Below are positions 1 to 7,364 of a stretch of 64,000 bases of DNA, in pieces. The notes beneath the pieces were generated by a model. It searched no databases. It saw only the letters and a list, made by a program, of their open reading frames with translations, and was not told the origin of the DNA. Source of the DNA: Longispora sp040681875. Its GTDB lineage: Bacteria; Actinomycetota; Actinomycetes; Mycobacteriales; Micromonosporaceae. The position numbers were made by a program, and so were the translations under genes. Position 1 is the first letter of the stretch. Every line of letters begins with the position of its first letter. The stretch spans positions 558,001-622,000 of the forward strand of contig NZ_JBFAZP010000006.1 in NCBI RefSeq assembly GCF_040681875.1. The letters are read 5' to 3'.

Positions 1-68
1 GACAGCCCCCACGCGGGGCCAGACGGCCCCCACCCGGAGCCAGGTCCGGCCAGCCGCGCGACATTCCG

Positions 69-98
69 GGGAGGCCGCCACCGCGGCGACGGCCTCCC
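69..98 (-). terminator. Hairpin after the aldo/keto reductase gene
   Basis: A perfect 9-bp inverted repeat (GGGAGGCCG / CGGCCTCCC, 12-nt loop) lies just downstream of the reductase stop codon on the minus strand. There is no clear U-run, so it is a likely but unproven terminator. Confidence 0.5.
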
Positions 99-107
99 GC
101 GCGAAAC

Positions 108-1109
108 CTACGGCCGCGCCGCCGGCGAGGTGGTCTTCGCCGGGTCCCGCTCGATCACCGGCTCCAGCACCTCGTCGATCTGCTTCAACAGCTCCACGTC
201 GAGCGTGACCCCGGCCGCCTTCACGTTGTCGCGGACCTGCTCCGGCCGGGACGCCCCGACGATCGCGGACGCGACGTTCGGGTTCTGCAGCACCCAGGCG
301 ACGGCGAGCTGGGCCATGGTCAGCCCGGCGGCCTCGGCGAGCGGCTTGAGGAGCTGGACCCGGGTCAGGGTCTCCTCGTCGGAGATCAGGTTGCTCATGA
401 AGTGCGCGCCGGACTTCTCGTCCGTGGCACGGGAGCCGGCCGGCGGGGGCTGGCCCGGCAGGTACTTGCCGGTGAGCAGGCCCTGGCGGATCGGCGACCA
501 GACGATCTGGGACAGGCCCAGCTCCTCCGACGTCGGAATGACCTCGGCCTCGATGACCCGCCACAGCATGTTGTACTGCGGCTGGCTCGACACGAGCTGG
601 ATCCTCAGCTCCTTGGCGAGCGCGGCGGCCTCGCGGATCTCCTCGGCGCGCCACTCGGAGACCCCGATGTAGAGGGCCTTGCCCTGCCGGACGACGTCGG
701 CGAACGCGACCATCGTCTCTTCGAGCGGGGTGGCGTAGTCGTAGCGGTGGGCCTGGTAGAGGTCCACGTAGTCGGTGCCGAGCCGCTTGAGGGAGCCGTT
801 GATCGACTCCATGATGTGCTTGCGGGACAGGCCCCGGTCGTTCGGGCCGTCGCCGGTGGGCCAGTACACCTTGGTGAAGATCTCCAGGCCCTCGCGGCGT
901 TCGTCCTTCAGCGCGCGGCCGAGCACCGCCTCCGCGCGGGTGCCCGCGTACACGTCGGCGGTGTCGTAGGTCGTGATGCCCTCCTCCAGGGCCGCACGGA
1001 CACAGGCGAGCGCCGCGTCCTCCTCGACCTGGGAGCCGTGGGTGATCCAGTTGCCGTAGGAGATCTCACTGACGAGGAGGCCTGACCGGCCGAGATGACG
1101 AAATTCCAT
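108..1109 (-). CDS. Aldo/keto reductase, potassium-channel beta-subunit-like (AKR6 type)
   Basis: This 333-residue protein is an NADPH-dependent TIM-barrel oxidoreductase of the cytoplasm, probably reducing aldehydes or ketones; the substrate cannot be read from sequence. The catalytic tetrad is visible as Asp49 and Tyr54 (DTADVY), Lys80 (FTKVYW) and His121 (YQAHRYD). The C-terminal cofactor region contains the family signature IVGASRPEQVRDN. Length is normal for the family. The ATG start lies 7 nt downstream of TAGGGT (1117-1122, minus strand), suggesting a leaderless mRNA. It is followed by a hairpin and precedes no co-directional partner, so it looks monocistronic. The family is certain, the physiological role open. 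Confidence 0.9.
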   Translation of the reverse strand: MEFRHLGRSGLLVSEISYGNWITHGSQVEEDAALACVRAALEEGITTYDTADVYAGTRAEAVLGRALKDERREGLEIFTKVYWPTGDGPNDRGLSRKHIMESINGSLKRLGTDYVDLYQAHRYDYATPLEETMVAFADVVRQGKALYIGVSEWRAEEIREAAALAKELRIQLVSSQPQYNMLWRVIEAEVIPTSEELGLSQIVWSPIRQGLLTGKYLPGQPPPAGSRATDEKSGAHFMSNLISDEETLTRVQLLKPLAEAAGLTMAQLAVAWVLQNPNVASAIVGASRPEQVRDNVKAAGVTLDVELLKQIDEVLEPVIERDPAKTTSPAARP

Positions 1110-1131
1110 AGGCCCGACCCTAGCTCGCGGA

Positions 1132-1902
1132 CTACTGCCAGAACCGGATCAGGGCGCTGCCGGCGCCGACGAAGTCCCTGGGGAGTCCCACCAGCTCGCA
1201 CAGGAAGTAGACGATTCTGAAGAACACCGCGCCACCCGGCGGCCACCACAGGAGCGCGAACACGAACAGCATGCCCCAGGGCTGGGCCTTGTCCAGGGCG
1301 CTGCGCCAGTCGTGCGGGAGATATTCCTGGATGATGCCGTAGCCGTCGAGGCCCGGGATGGGCAGCAGGTTGAGCAGACCCGCCGTGAACTGCAGGAACC
1401 CGAGGAACGCGAGCCCGGCCCAGAACGCCCGGTGTTCGTCCGGGTAGGGGTCGAACCAGAACGGCGCGGCCAGCGCCAACCCGAACACGATGTTCACCGC
1501 GGGCCCGACGGCGCTGATCAGGCTCCGGCGCAGCCGCCCGCGCACCGCGCCCCGGTCGATCCACACCGCGCCGCCGGGCAGGCCGATCCCGCCGAGCAGC
1601 ACGAACAAAAGCGGCAGAACTATGGAAAGCAATACATGGGTGTACTTGAGCGGGTTGAGCGTCAGATACCCGCGCGCCGCCACCGAATGGTCCCCGCCAC
1701 GGTAGGCCGTGAAGGCGTGCGCGAACTCGTGCAGGCACAGCGAGACCAGCCAGCCGCCGATGACCAGCAGGAACACGTCGAACTTGACGCTGCCGTAGCC
1801 GAGGTAGGCCATCGCGCCGCCGGCCAGGGTGACGGCCAGCAGGGCGACGAAGACCGGGCTGGGCCGGAAGTGCTCCCGACGGGCCCCGAGCTGGTAGTTC
1901 AC
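1132..1902 (-). CDS. Site-2 protease family (M50) membrane metallopeptidase
   Basis: This is a 256-residue polytopic membrane protein with the zinc-peptidase motif HEFAH at residues 58-62 inside a hydrophobic segment and the second M50 signature LNLLPIPGLDGYG near 177-189, where the Asp acts as third zinc ligand. Such proteases cleave transmembrane substrates within the bilayer; the substrate here is unknown. The GTG start at 1902 was chosen because it overlaps the stop codon of the upstream 63-residue gene as GTGA, the usual sign of translational coupling. A longer reading to 2001 would run through that gene in another frame and is unlikely. It lacks a PDZ domain, so it belongs to the compact S2P subgroup rather than the RseP type. 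Confidence 0.85.
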   Translation of the reverse strand: MNYQLGARREHFRPSPVFVALLAVTLAGGAMAYLGYGSVKFDVFLLVIGGWLVSLCLHEFAHAFTAYRGGDHSVAARGYLTLNPLKYTHVLLSIVLPLLFVLLGGIGLPGGAVWIDRGAVRGRLRRSLISAVGPAVNIVFGLALAAPFWFDPYPDEHRAFWAGLAFLGFLQFTAGLLNLLPIPGLDGYGIIQEYLPHDWRSALDKAQPWGMLFVFALLWWPPGGAVFFRIVYFLCELVGLPRDFVGAGSALIRFWQ

Positions 1903-2090
1903 GACAGGAGGCTCATCCGGTACTCCACGCGCTCGTCCTCGACCAGGACCACGCTCGCCGCCCCGGTCGCCGCCAGGTCGCGCCACTGCTGCCCCAGCCA
2001 TGACTCGGCGTCGCCCTGGTTCGGAAACGTCTCGCCCGGACCGTCCACCGGCTGTCCGTCAGCGTCCTCGTACCGCCAGATCCACGCCAT
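1899..2090 (-). CDS. Small conserved actinobacterial protein (63 aa)
   Basis: This 63-residue protein begins MAWIWRYEDADGQPV and contains the segment QGDAESWLGQQWRDL, a pattern I recognise from short uncharacterised actinobacterial proteins. It has no signal peptide or membrane helix and is acidic, so it is probably cytoplasmic. A purine-rich AAGGGG lies 6 nt before the ATG. Its stop codon overlaps the GTG of the M50 protease gene (GTGA), so the two are co-translated and may act together, for example as a cytosolic accessory of the protease. That partnership is inference from gene order only. Confidence 0.7.
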   Translation of the reverse strand: MAWIWRYEDADGQPVDGPGETFPNQGDAESWLGQQWRDLAATGAASVVLVEDERVEYRMSLLS

Positions 2091-2186
2091 TGCGTACCCC
2101 TTCGCTCCCGGTGACCGTAGATCGCAAGCCTAGCGGGCGTGGACCCGTGCCCCGTAGCCCGAAAACAGGTGGCAGGATGCGAAGTT

Positions 2187-3767
2187 ATGACTGAGGCATT
2201 CGGACGGGTACTCGTGCTCGGCGGCATCCGCTCGGGCAAGTCGGAGTACGCCGAGGCGCTGCTGACCGGCGCCCCCCGCGTGACGTACCTGGCCACCGGC
2301 CCGAGCCGCGACGACGCCGCCTGGGCGGACCGGATCAAGGCGCACACCGAGCGGCGTCCCGAGCACTGGACCACCGAGGAGGTGGGCGCGGACCTCACCG
2401 ACCGGCTGACCGGCGAGGCCGCGCTGCTCGTGGACGACCTCGGCGCCTGGCTGACCGCCTCCTACGACGCCACCGGCTGGGAGGGCGAGGTCGACCCCGA
2501 CCCGCTCGTCGCCGCCGTGGCCGCCCGCCGGGGCCCGCTGGTCCTGGTCTCCCCCGAGGTCGGGCTGACCGTCGTGCCGGCCACCGAGTCCGGCCGGAGG
2601 TTCACCGACGCGCTGGGCGTGCTCAACCGCCGGCTCGCCGAGGTCTGCGACGGGGTCGTGCTCGTCGTCGCCGGGGCGCCGGTGTGGCTGAAGGGCACCC
2701 CGCCCGACCGGGCCACCCTCAACCGGCGGATCCGCACCGCCCCGGTCCGGACCCGCGCCACGCCCGGCGTCGTCGTGTCCGGCGTCGAACTGACCGAGCT
2801 GCCCGACCCGTTCGACCCGACCTCGATGGGCATGCCCGACGAGGACGCCCGCGAGGCCGCCCGGGAGCGGCTCGGCACCCTGGAGGTGGCCGGCCCCGGG
2901 CTGGGCGGGCTCGCCGACACGGTCGCCGTCGCGGGGGGCCAGCAGGGCACGTCCGCCCCGGTGGAGTACTCCGACGTGCGGCTCGTCCTGCTCAACTCCA
3001 CCGGCGACCCGCGCCCGGCGGCCGGCGAGGGCGTGTACCCGCTGCTCGCCGACCGGGCCGGCGTCCACCTGGAGGTCGTGGAGCTGACCGCCGACGAGGG
3101 CGACCCGGTGCACGCCGACGTCCTGACCGCCGAGCAGGTCGCGGCGGCCATCGACCACGGCCGGGTACTCGCCGACCGGGCCGTCGACGGCGGCGCGGAC
3201 CTGCTGGTCCTGGGCACCCTGACCGACGCCGGCACGCCCGCCGCCGCGATCGTCTCCCTGCTCACCGGCGCCGAGCCCCCGGCCCTGCTGGCCCGGCTCA
3301 GCACCGCCGACGGCCAGGTCGACGACAACGGCTGGATGACCCGCGCCGCCACGGCGCGCGACGCCCTCCGCCGGATCCGGGCCGCCGCCCGCGACCCGCG
3401 CAGCCTGCTCGCCGCGATCGGCGGCACCGAGCTGGCCGTCGCGACCGGCGTGATCCTGGCCGCCGCCACCCGGCGCACCCCGGTCGTCCTGGACGGGCCG
3501 CTGGGCGTCACCGCCGGGCTGCTCGCCCGGGACATCGCCGGCCAGACCCGGCACTGGCTGCTGCTCCTCGACCACGGCGGCCACCCGACCGTCAAGCTGG
3601 GCGCGGACGTCCTCGGGTTGTACCCCGTCCTGGACCTCAAGCTCGGCCTGGGCGAGGGGGCGAACGCGCTGGCGGCCCTGCCCCTGGCCCAGACGGCCCT
3701 GGCCCTGGCCGCCGCCCTGACCAGCGACGTCGAGCCCGCAGAGGAAGCCGGGGACGCCACGGAGTAA
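2187..3767 (+). CDS. cobUT: CobU-CobT fusion: adenosylcobinamide kinase/guanylyltransferase fused to a CobT-like phosphoribosyltransferase
   Basis: The 526-residue product joins two cobalamin nucleotide-loop enzymes. Residues 1 to about 175 are CobU: P-loop GGIRSGKS at 12-19 and the RIKAHTERRPEHW block, whose His53 is the expected guanylylated residue. About 190-526 is CobT-like: IGGTELAVATG and LGLGEGANALAAL, with Glu490 matching the catalytic base. The phosphate-binding motif GEMGIGNTT of classical CobT is replaced by VLGTLTDAGTPAAA, so this half may be altered in activity. The ATG at 2187 is preferred over an upstream ATG at 2139 because the protein then begins directly before the P-loop strand, as CobU does. 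cobS follows, giving an assembly unit for the lower ligand. Confidence 0.85.
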   Translation: MTEAFGRVLVLGGIRSGKSEYAEALLTGAPRVTYLATGPSRDDAAWADRIKAHTERRPEHWTTEEVGADLTDRLTGEAALLVDDLGAWLTASYDATGWEGEVDPDPLVAAVAARRGPLVLVSPEVGLTVVPATESGRRFTDALGVLNRRLAEVCDGVVLVVAGAPVWLKGTPPDRATLNRRIRTAPVRTRATPGVVVSGVELTELPDPFDPTSMGMPDEDAREAARERLGTLEVAGPGLGGLADTVAVAGGQQGTSAPVEYSDVRLVLLNSTGDPRPAAGEGVYPLLADRAGVHLEVVELTADEGDPVHADVLTAEQVAAAIDHGRVLADRAVDGGADLLVLGTLTDAGTPAAAIVSLLTGAEPPALLARLSTADGQVDDNGWMTRAATARDALRRIRAAARDPRSLLAAIGGTELAVATGVILAAATRRTPVVLDGPLGVTAGLLARDIAGQTRHWLLLLDHGGHPTVKLGADVLGLYPVLDLKLGLGEGANALAALPLAQTALALAAALTSDVEPAEEAGDATE

Positions 3768-3855
3768 CGCCGGGCACGCCGGGCACGCCGGGCACGCCGG
3801 GCACGCCGGGCACGCCGGGCACGCCGGGCACGCCGGGCACGCCGGGCACGCCGGG
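3768..3855. repeat. 9-bp minisatellite between cobUT and cobS
   Basis: Nine perfect head-to-tail copies of CGCCGGGCA run from 3768 to 3848, followed by a partial copy. The array starts on the first base after the cobUT stop codon. Unit length is a multiple of three, but no gene reads through it on the plus strand because cobUT ends before it and cobS starts after it. Confidence 0.95.
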
Positions 3856-3930
3856 GTGGAACGCGCGGCCGCCGGGCCGGTGACGCGACAGGGTCCGGAT
3901 GCGACGGGTACGGGGCGGGGAGGTGTGGCG

Positions 3931-4680
3931 GTGCTCGACGGGTTGCGGTTGGCGGTCACCACCTTCACGGTCGCCCCGGTCCGGGGCGGCCGGGTCGACC
4001 GGGCCACCGCCGGGGCGGCCATGCGGTGGGCCCCACTGGTCGGTGCGGCCCTCGGGGCGGTCCTGGGCGGTGCGGCCCTGGGTCTGCGGCTCGCGCACGC
4101 CCCGGCGCTCCTGGGGGCCGTCCTCGTCGTCGCGCTCGGCGCGCTGCTCAGCCGGGGACTGCACCTCGACGGGCTGGCGGACACCGTGGACGGCCTGGGC
4201 TCGTACGCGGGGGCCGACCGGGCGCTGGAGATCATGAAGAAGCCGGACGTGGGGCCGTTCGGGGTGGCGGCCGTCGTGCTGACCCTGCTCGCCCAGGTGG
4301 CCGCCGTGTCCGCCCTGCCCACGGCCCACGTACTCCCGGCGCTGGTCGTGGCCACGGCCACCGGGCGGCTCGCGGTGACCTGGGCCTGCCGGACCGGGGT
4401 GCCCGCCGCGCGGCCGTCGGGGCTGGGCGCGCTGGTCGCCGGTACCACCTCGTGGGTGTCCGCCGGAGGCCTCACCCTGCTGGTCGCGGCGGCAGCCGTC
4501 CGGGCCACCGACCGGCCCTGGCAGGGTCCCCTCGCCGTGGCCGTCGCGCTGCTGGCGGCGGCGGTGCTGACCCGGCACGCGGTGCGCCGGTTCGGCGGGG
4601 TCACCGGGGACGTGTTCGGCGCGTGCGTGGAACTCGCCGCCACGGCGACCCTCATCGGCCTGGCCTGGGCCGCGCACTAG
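3931..4680 (+). CDS. cobS: Adenosylcobinamide-GDP ribazoletransferase (cobalamin synthase)
   Basis: CobS is an inner-membrane enzyme that joins adenosylcobinamide-GDP to alpha-ribazole (phosphate), completing the cobalamin lower ligand. The 249-residue product shows the family core HLDGLADTVDGLGSYAG followed by the IMKKPDVGPFG block, and several hydrophobic helices. The GTG at 3931 was chosen because GGGGAGG ends 7 nt upstream and the resulting N-terminus, (M)LDGLRLAVTTFTVAPV, matches the family. An ATG at 3856 would give a long unusual N-terminus partly encoded by the repeat edge. It probably shares transcription with cobUT, whose product makes its substrate. Confidence 0.92.
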   Translation: MLDGLRLAVTTFTVAPVRGGRVDRATAGAAMRWAPLVGAALGAVLGGAALGLRLAHAPALLGAVLVVALGALLSRGLHLDGLADTVDGLGSYAGADRALEIMKKPDVGPFGVAAVVLTLLAQVAAVSALPTAHVLPALVVATATGRLAVTWACRTGVPAARPSGLGALVAGTTSWVSAGGLTLLVAAAAVRATDRPWQGPLAVAVALLAAAVLTRHAVRRFGGVTGDVFGACVELAATATLIGLAWAAH

Positions 4681-4809
4681 CCACGCCGTCCACGGCACGG
4701 CGGCGAACCGGGACCTTCCGGGCCGCGACCTCCCCGGGCCGACGACCAGTCGGAGATCGACCGGTATTGGGCTGGCCCGGGACACCTGACCCGGCCCACA
4801 ATGGAGGTT

Positions 4810-5763
4810 GTGAGCGATCGCGGCGCGGTGGTGGCAGCCTGGGGAGCCGGGATCAGCGGGCTCGCCGTCCTGCTCGGCCTGGGTCTGTACTGGGACGGCT
4901 TCAACGGTGCCGAGGCCGACGACCTCGCGCGCGGCGCGACGAGCGCCGACCTGCTCTACGGGGCGGCCTTCTTCTTCTACCTGGGCCTGGTGGGCGCGCT
5001 GCTCGGTCTCGGCGTGGTCTCCGCCCACGAGAGCGACGGCGGCGGCCGGATTCTCCGGCAGGCGTCCTTCGCCGTCTTCGTCTCCGCCGTCTCCTGGGCG
5101 CCCGAGGACCCCTCCGGGGTCGGCCGCTGGAACGTCTGGCTGCCGCTGGCGACCGCCGTCGCACTGTGGATCCCGGTCCACCTGGTGATGCGGACCGCGG
5201 AATGGCTGGACCGGCGCGCCGTCGCGAAGCCCGGGAGCCTCGTGTACACCGGACCGTCCTGGCCGCTGTGGGTGCTGCCAGCGCTCGCCGGGGGCGGCGT
5301 CAGCTTCCTGCTGGACCAGCTCGTGACCGTTTCGGTGTTCCTGATCGTCGCCATCGGCGGGGCGGTGGGCTTCCTGGCCGGCACCGGCTACCGGCGGCTC
5401 GCGATGCGGCTCGGCCAGGCGGCTCCGGCGGAGGAGTACACCGGCACCCCGGTGATCCTGGGCCTGCCCACCTCACCTCTGCCGCCCCCGGCCCAGGGAC
5501 CGGCCCGGACGAGCCCGCTCGCGACTCCGACCGGGTGGCGGCCACCGGAGCCCGCGCCGCCGGCCGGTCCCGCGCGCCCGGCCCGTACGTGGTCGCCGGG
5601 GCCACCGGCGACGCCGGCCGACCCCGTCGCCCCGGCACGACCGCGAGCCCGGCTCCGCTGGTCGGAGCGCACACTCGACCAGCGGATCGCGATCATCGCC
5701 GTCGTGGCCACCCTCGTGACCAGCATCGCCCAGATCGTCACCAGTTTCCTCACCGCGCGCTGA
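4810..5763 (+). CDS. Membrane protein of unknown function with proline-rich linker
   Basis: I do not recognise this 317-residue protein. It has about five hydrophobic segments in the first 185 residues, then a Pro/Ala-rich low-complexity linker (about 205-280) rich in PAP and PARP blocks, and a final hydrophobic helix (IIAVVATLVTSIAQIVTSFL) at the extreme C-terminus. The GTG at 4810 is preferred because CACAAT lies 7 nt upstream, like the leaderless starts elsewhere in the window. An in-frame ATG at 4801 is the alternative. It is convergent with the downstream gene and separated from it by a strong bidirectional hairpin. Confidence 0.7.
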   Translation: MSDRGAVVAAWGAGISGLAVLLGLGLYWDGFNGAEADDLARGATSADLLYGAAFFFYLGLVGALLGLGVVSAHESDGGGRILRQASFAVFVSAVSWAPEDPSGVGRWNVWLPLATAVALWIPVHLVMRTAEWLDRRAVAKPGSLVYTGPSWPLWVLPALAGGGVSFLLDQLVTVSVFLIVAIGGAVGFLAGTGYRRLAMRLGQAAPAEEYTGTPVILGLPTSPLPPPAQGPARTSPLATPTGWRPPEPAPPAGPARPARTWSPGPPATPADPVAPARPRARLRWSERTLDQRIAIIAVVATLVTSIAQIVTSFLTAR

Positions 5764-5785
5764 GCCCCGGACCGCCCACCACACG

Positions 5786-5822
5786 TCGGGGGCGGTCCCC
5801 GGATTCCGGAAACCGCCCCCGA
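5786..5822. terminator. Bidirectional hairpin between convergent genes
   Basis: An 11-bp perfect inverted repeat (TCGGGGGCGGT / ACCGCCCCCGA, 15-nt loop) sits between two convergent genes, the position of a shared terminator. Confidence 0.7.
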
Positions 5823-5840
5823 GCCGCGTGCAGCTCCGCG

Positions 5841-6179
5841 TTATGCCGCGTCGAACTCCTTGACCAGCTTCTTCGGCGCGGTCCGCCGCCACGCCTCCGT
5901 CAACAGGTCCCGCAGGTCGTCGGCCCCGACGCCGGCCAGCTGGACGAGCACCCAGCCGAACCGGCCCACGTACGGCGCGAACGAGTAGGTCTCCGGATCG
6001 GACGCGATCAGCTCCGCCTGGTCCTCCTTGGAGGCCTTCACGGAGACGTGCGCGGACTCCGTACCCGTGATGGCGAAGATCTTGCCGTTGACCCTGAAGG
6101 TCACGTCCCCCCAGGTCGGCTCCTCCACCGCCGAGGGCAGCGCGAGCGCCAGCTCCCGGACCTGCGCGAACGTCGCCAT
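5841..6179 (-). CDS. MmcQ/YjbR family protein (CyaY-like fold)
   Basis: This 112-residue cytoplasmic protein carries the family features: an N-terminal helix (VRELALALPSAVEEPTW), the GDVTFRVNGKIFAI strand pair, and a C-terminal segment with FAPYVGRFGWVLVQL. Members are loosely called DNA-binding proteins, but the biochemical role is not established. The start ATG is only 2 nt after the gcvT stop codon, so it is translated from the gcvT transcript. A much longer upstream reading frame on this strand is a shadow of gcvT. Confidence 0.85.
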   Translation of the reverse strand: MATFAQVRELALALPSAVEEPTWGDVTFRVNGKIFAITGTESAHVSVKASKEDQAELIASDPETYSFAPYVGRFGWVLVQLAGVGADDLRDLLTEAWRRTAPKKLVKEFDAA

Positions 6180-6181
6180 GG

Positions 6182-7285
6182 CTACTTGGTCGACGCGGTC
6201 ACGAACGGCGGCTTGACGATGGTGACCACGGACCGGCGGCCCCGGACGTCGAGCTCGACCTGGTCGCCCTCGGTCAGCCCGGAGGCGGTCGAGATCAGGG
6301 CCAGCCCGATGCCGATCTTCTTCGTCGGGGAGAACGTGCCGCTGGTGACCTCGCCGACGACCTCGTCGGTGCCGGGCCGCAGCACGGTCATGTGCGCGCG
6401 CGGGATGCCCCGGTCGGTGGCCAGCACGCCCCACAGCACCCGCTGCGGCGCGGCCTTCTCGGCCAGCAGCGCCTCGCGGCCCCAGAACTCCGCCTTCTTC
6501 CAGCCCACGGCCCAGCCGGCCCGGGCCTGCACCGGGGAGATCTCCAGGGAGAGGTCCTGGCCGTGCAGCGGGTAGCCCATCTCGGTGCGCAGCGTGTCGC
6601 GGGCGGCCAGGCCTGCGGCCCGGACCTCGATGTCGGTGCCGAACAGGGCGTCCCACACCTCGGCGGCCTGCGCGGCCGGCACGACCAGCTCGTAGCCGTG
6701 CTCGCCGGTGTAGCCGGTCCGGCACACGGTCAGCTCCGCGCCGCCCAGCTTGGCGGTCTCGAACGACATGTACTCGTGGTCCGTGGGCAGGCCCAGCTTC
6801 TCCAGCAGCTCCGTGGAGCGCGGCCCCTGCACGGCGAGCACCGCGTAGTCGGGGTGCTGGTTGACGATCGAGATCCCCTCGGGCGCGGCCTCGACGAGCC
6901 GGCGGACGACCTCGGTGGTGTTCGACGCGTTCGGGATCAGGAAGACGTGCTCGGGCCCGTACAGGTACGCGATCAGGTCGTCGACCACGCCGCCGGTGGC
7001 GTCGTCACAACACAGGGTGTACTGCGCCTTGCCGGGGGCGATCCGGTTCAGGTCGTTCGTGAGACACCGGTTGACGAAGTCCGCCGCGCCCGGCCCGGTC
7101 ACGGTGGCCTTGCCCAGGTGGGAGACGTCGAACACACCCACGGACTCCCGGACCGCGGAGTGCTCCTTGAGGACACCCCCTCCGGCGTACTCCAACGGCA
7201 TCTCCCAGCCACCAAAGGGTGCGAACTTCGCACCAAGGGCGACATGCCGGTCGTGCAGGGGTGAGCGCAGGAGCTGTTCTGTCAT
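6182..7285 (-). CDS. gcvT: Aminomethyltransferase, glycine cleavage T protein
   Basis: GcvT transfers the methylene group from the aminomethylated lipoyl H protein to tetrahydrofolate and releases ammonia. The 367-residue product is full length and shows the T-protein blocks FGGWEMPLEY near residue 25, VFDVSHLGK, and the folate-site region GGVVDDLIAYL, plus the C-terminal barrel with SGTFSPTKKIGIGLA. Other gcv genes are not nearby. Its dependence on lipoate fits the lipA and lipB genes in the window. The ATG lies 6 nt after TAAGTT (7292-7297, minus strand), suggesting leaderless translation. No glycine riboswitch is visible in the short upstream region. It is divergent from pepA. Confidence 0.95.
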   Translation of the reverse strand: MTEQLLRSPLHDRHVALGAKFAPFGGWEMPLEYAGGGVLKEHSAVRESVGVFDVSHLGKATVTGPGAADFVNRCLTNDLNRIAPGKAQYTLCCDDATGGVVDDLIAYLYGPEHVFLIPNASNTTEVVRRLVEAAPEGISIVNQHPDYAVLAVQGPRSTELLEKLGLPTDHEYMSFETAKLGGAELTVCRTGYTGEHGYELVVPAAQAAEVWDALFGTDIEVRAAGLAARDTLRTEMGYPLHGQDLSLEISPVQARAGWAVGWKKAEFWGREALLAEKAAPQRVLWGVLATDRGIPRAHMTVLRPGTDEVVGEVTSGTFSPTKKIGIGLALISTASGLTEGDQVELDVRGRRSVVTIVKPPFVTASTK

Positions 7286-7364
7286 GGTTGCAACTTATCG
7301 CGAGTCCAGACCTGGTTAGCATCGGCAGGGAAATCGTTACCCACCGACCGCAACGGAGCATCGT

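Noticed and set aside
2091..2186. Cobalamin riboswitch upstream of cobUT
   Set aside because: The region is under 100 nt, with no B12-box-like sequence or multi-stem structure.
3768..3855. Tandem repeat considered as a CRISPR or binding-site array
   Set aside because: Units are 9 bp, contiguous and without spacers, and no cas genes are present.
7286..7364. Glycine riboswitch upstream of gcvT
   Set aside because: Only 79 bp separate gcvT and pepA, and gcvT appears leaderless.
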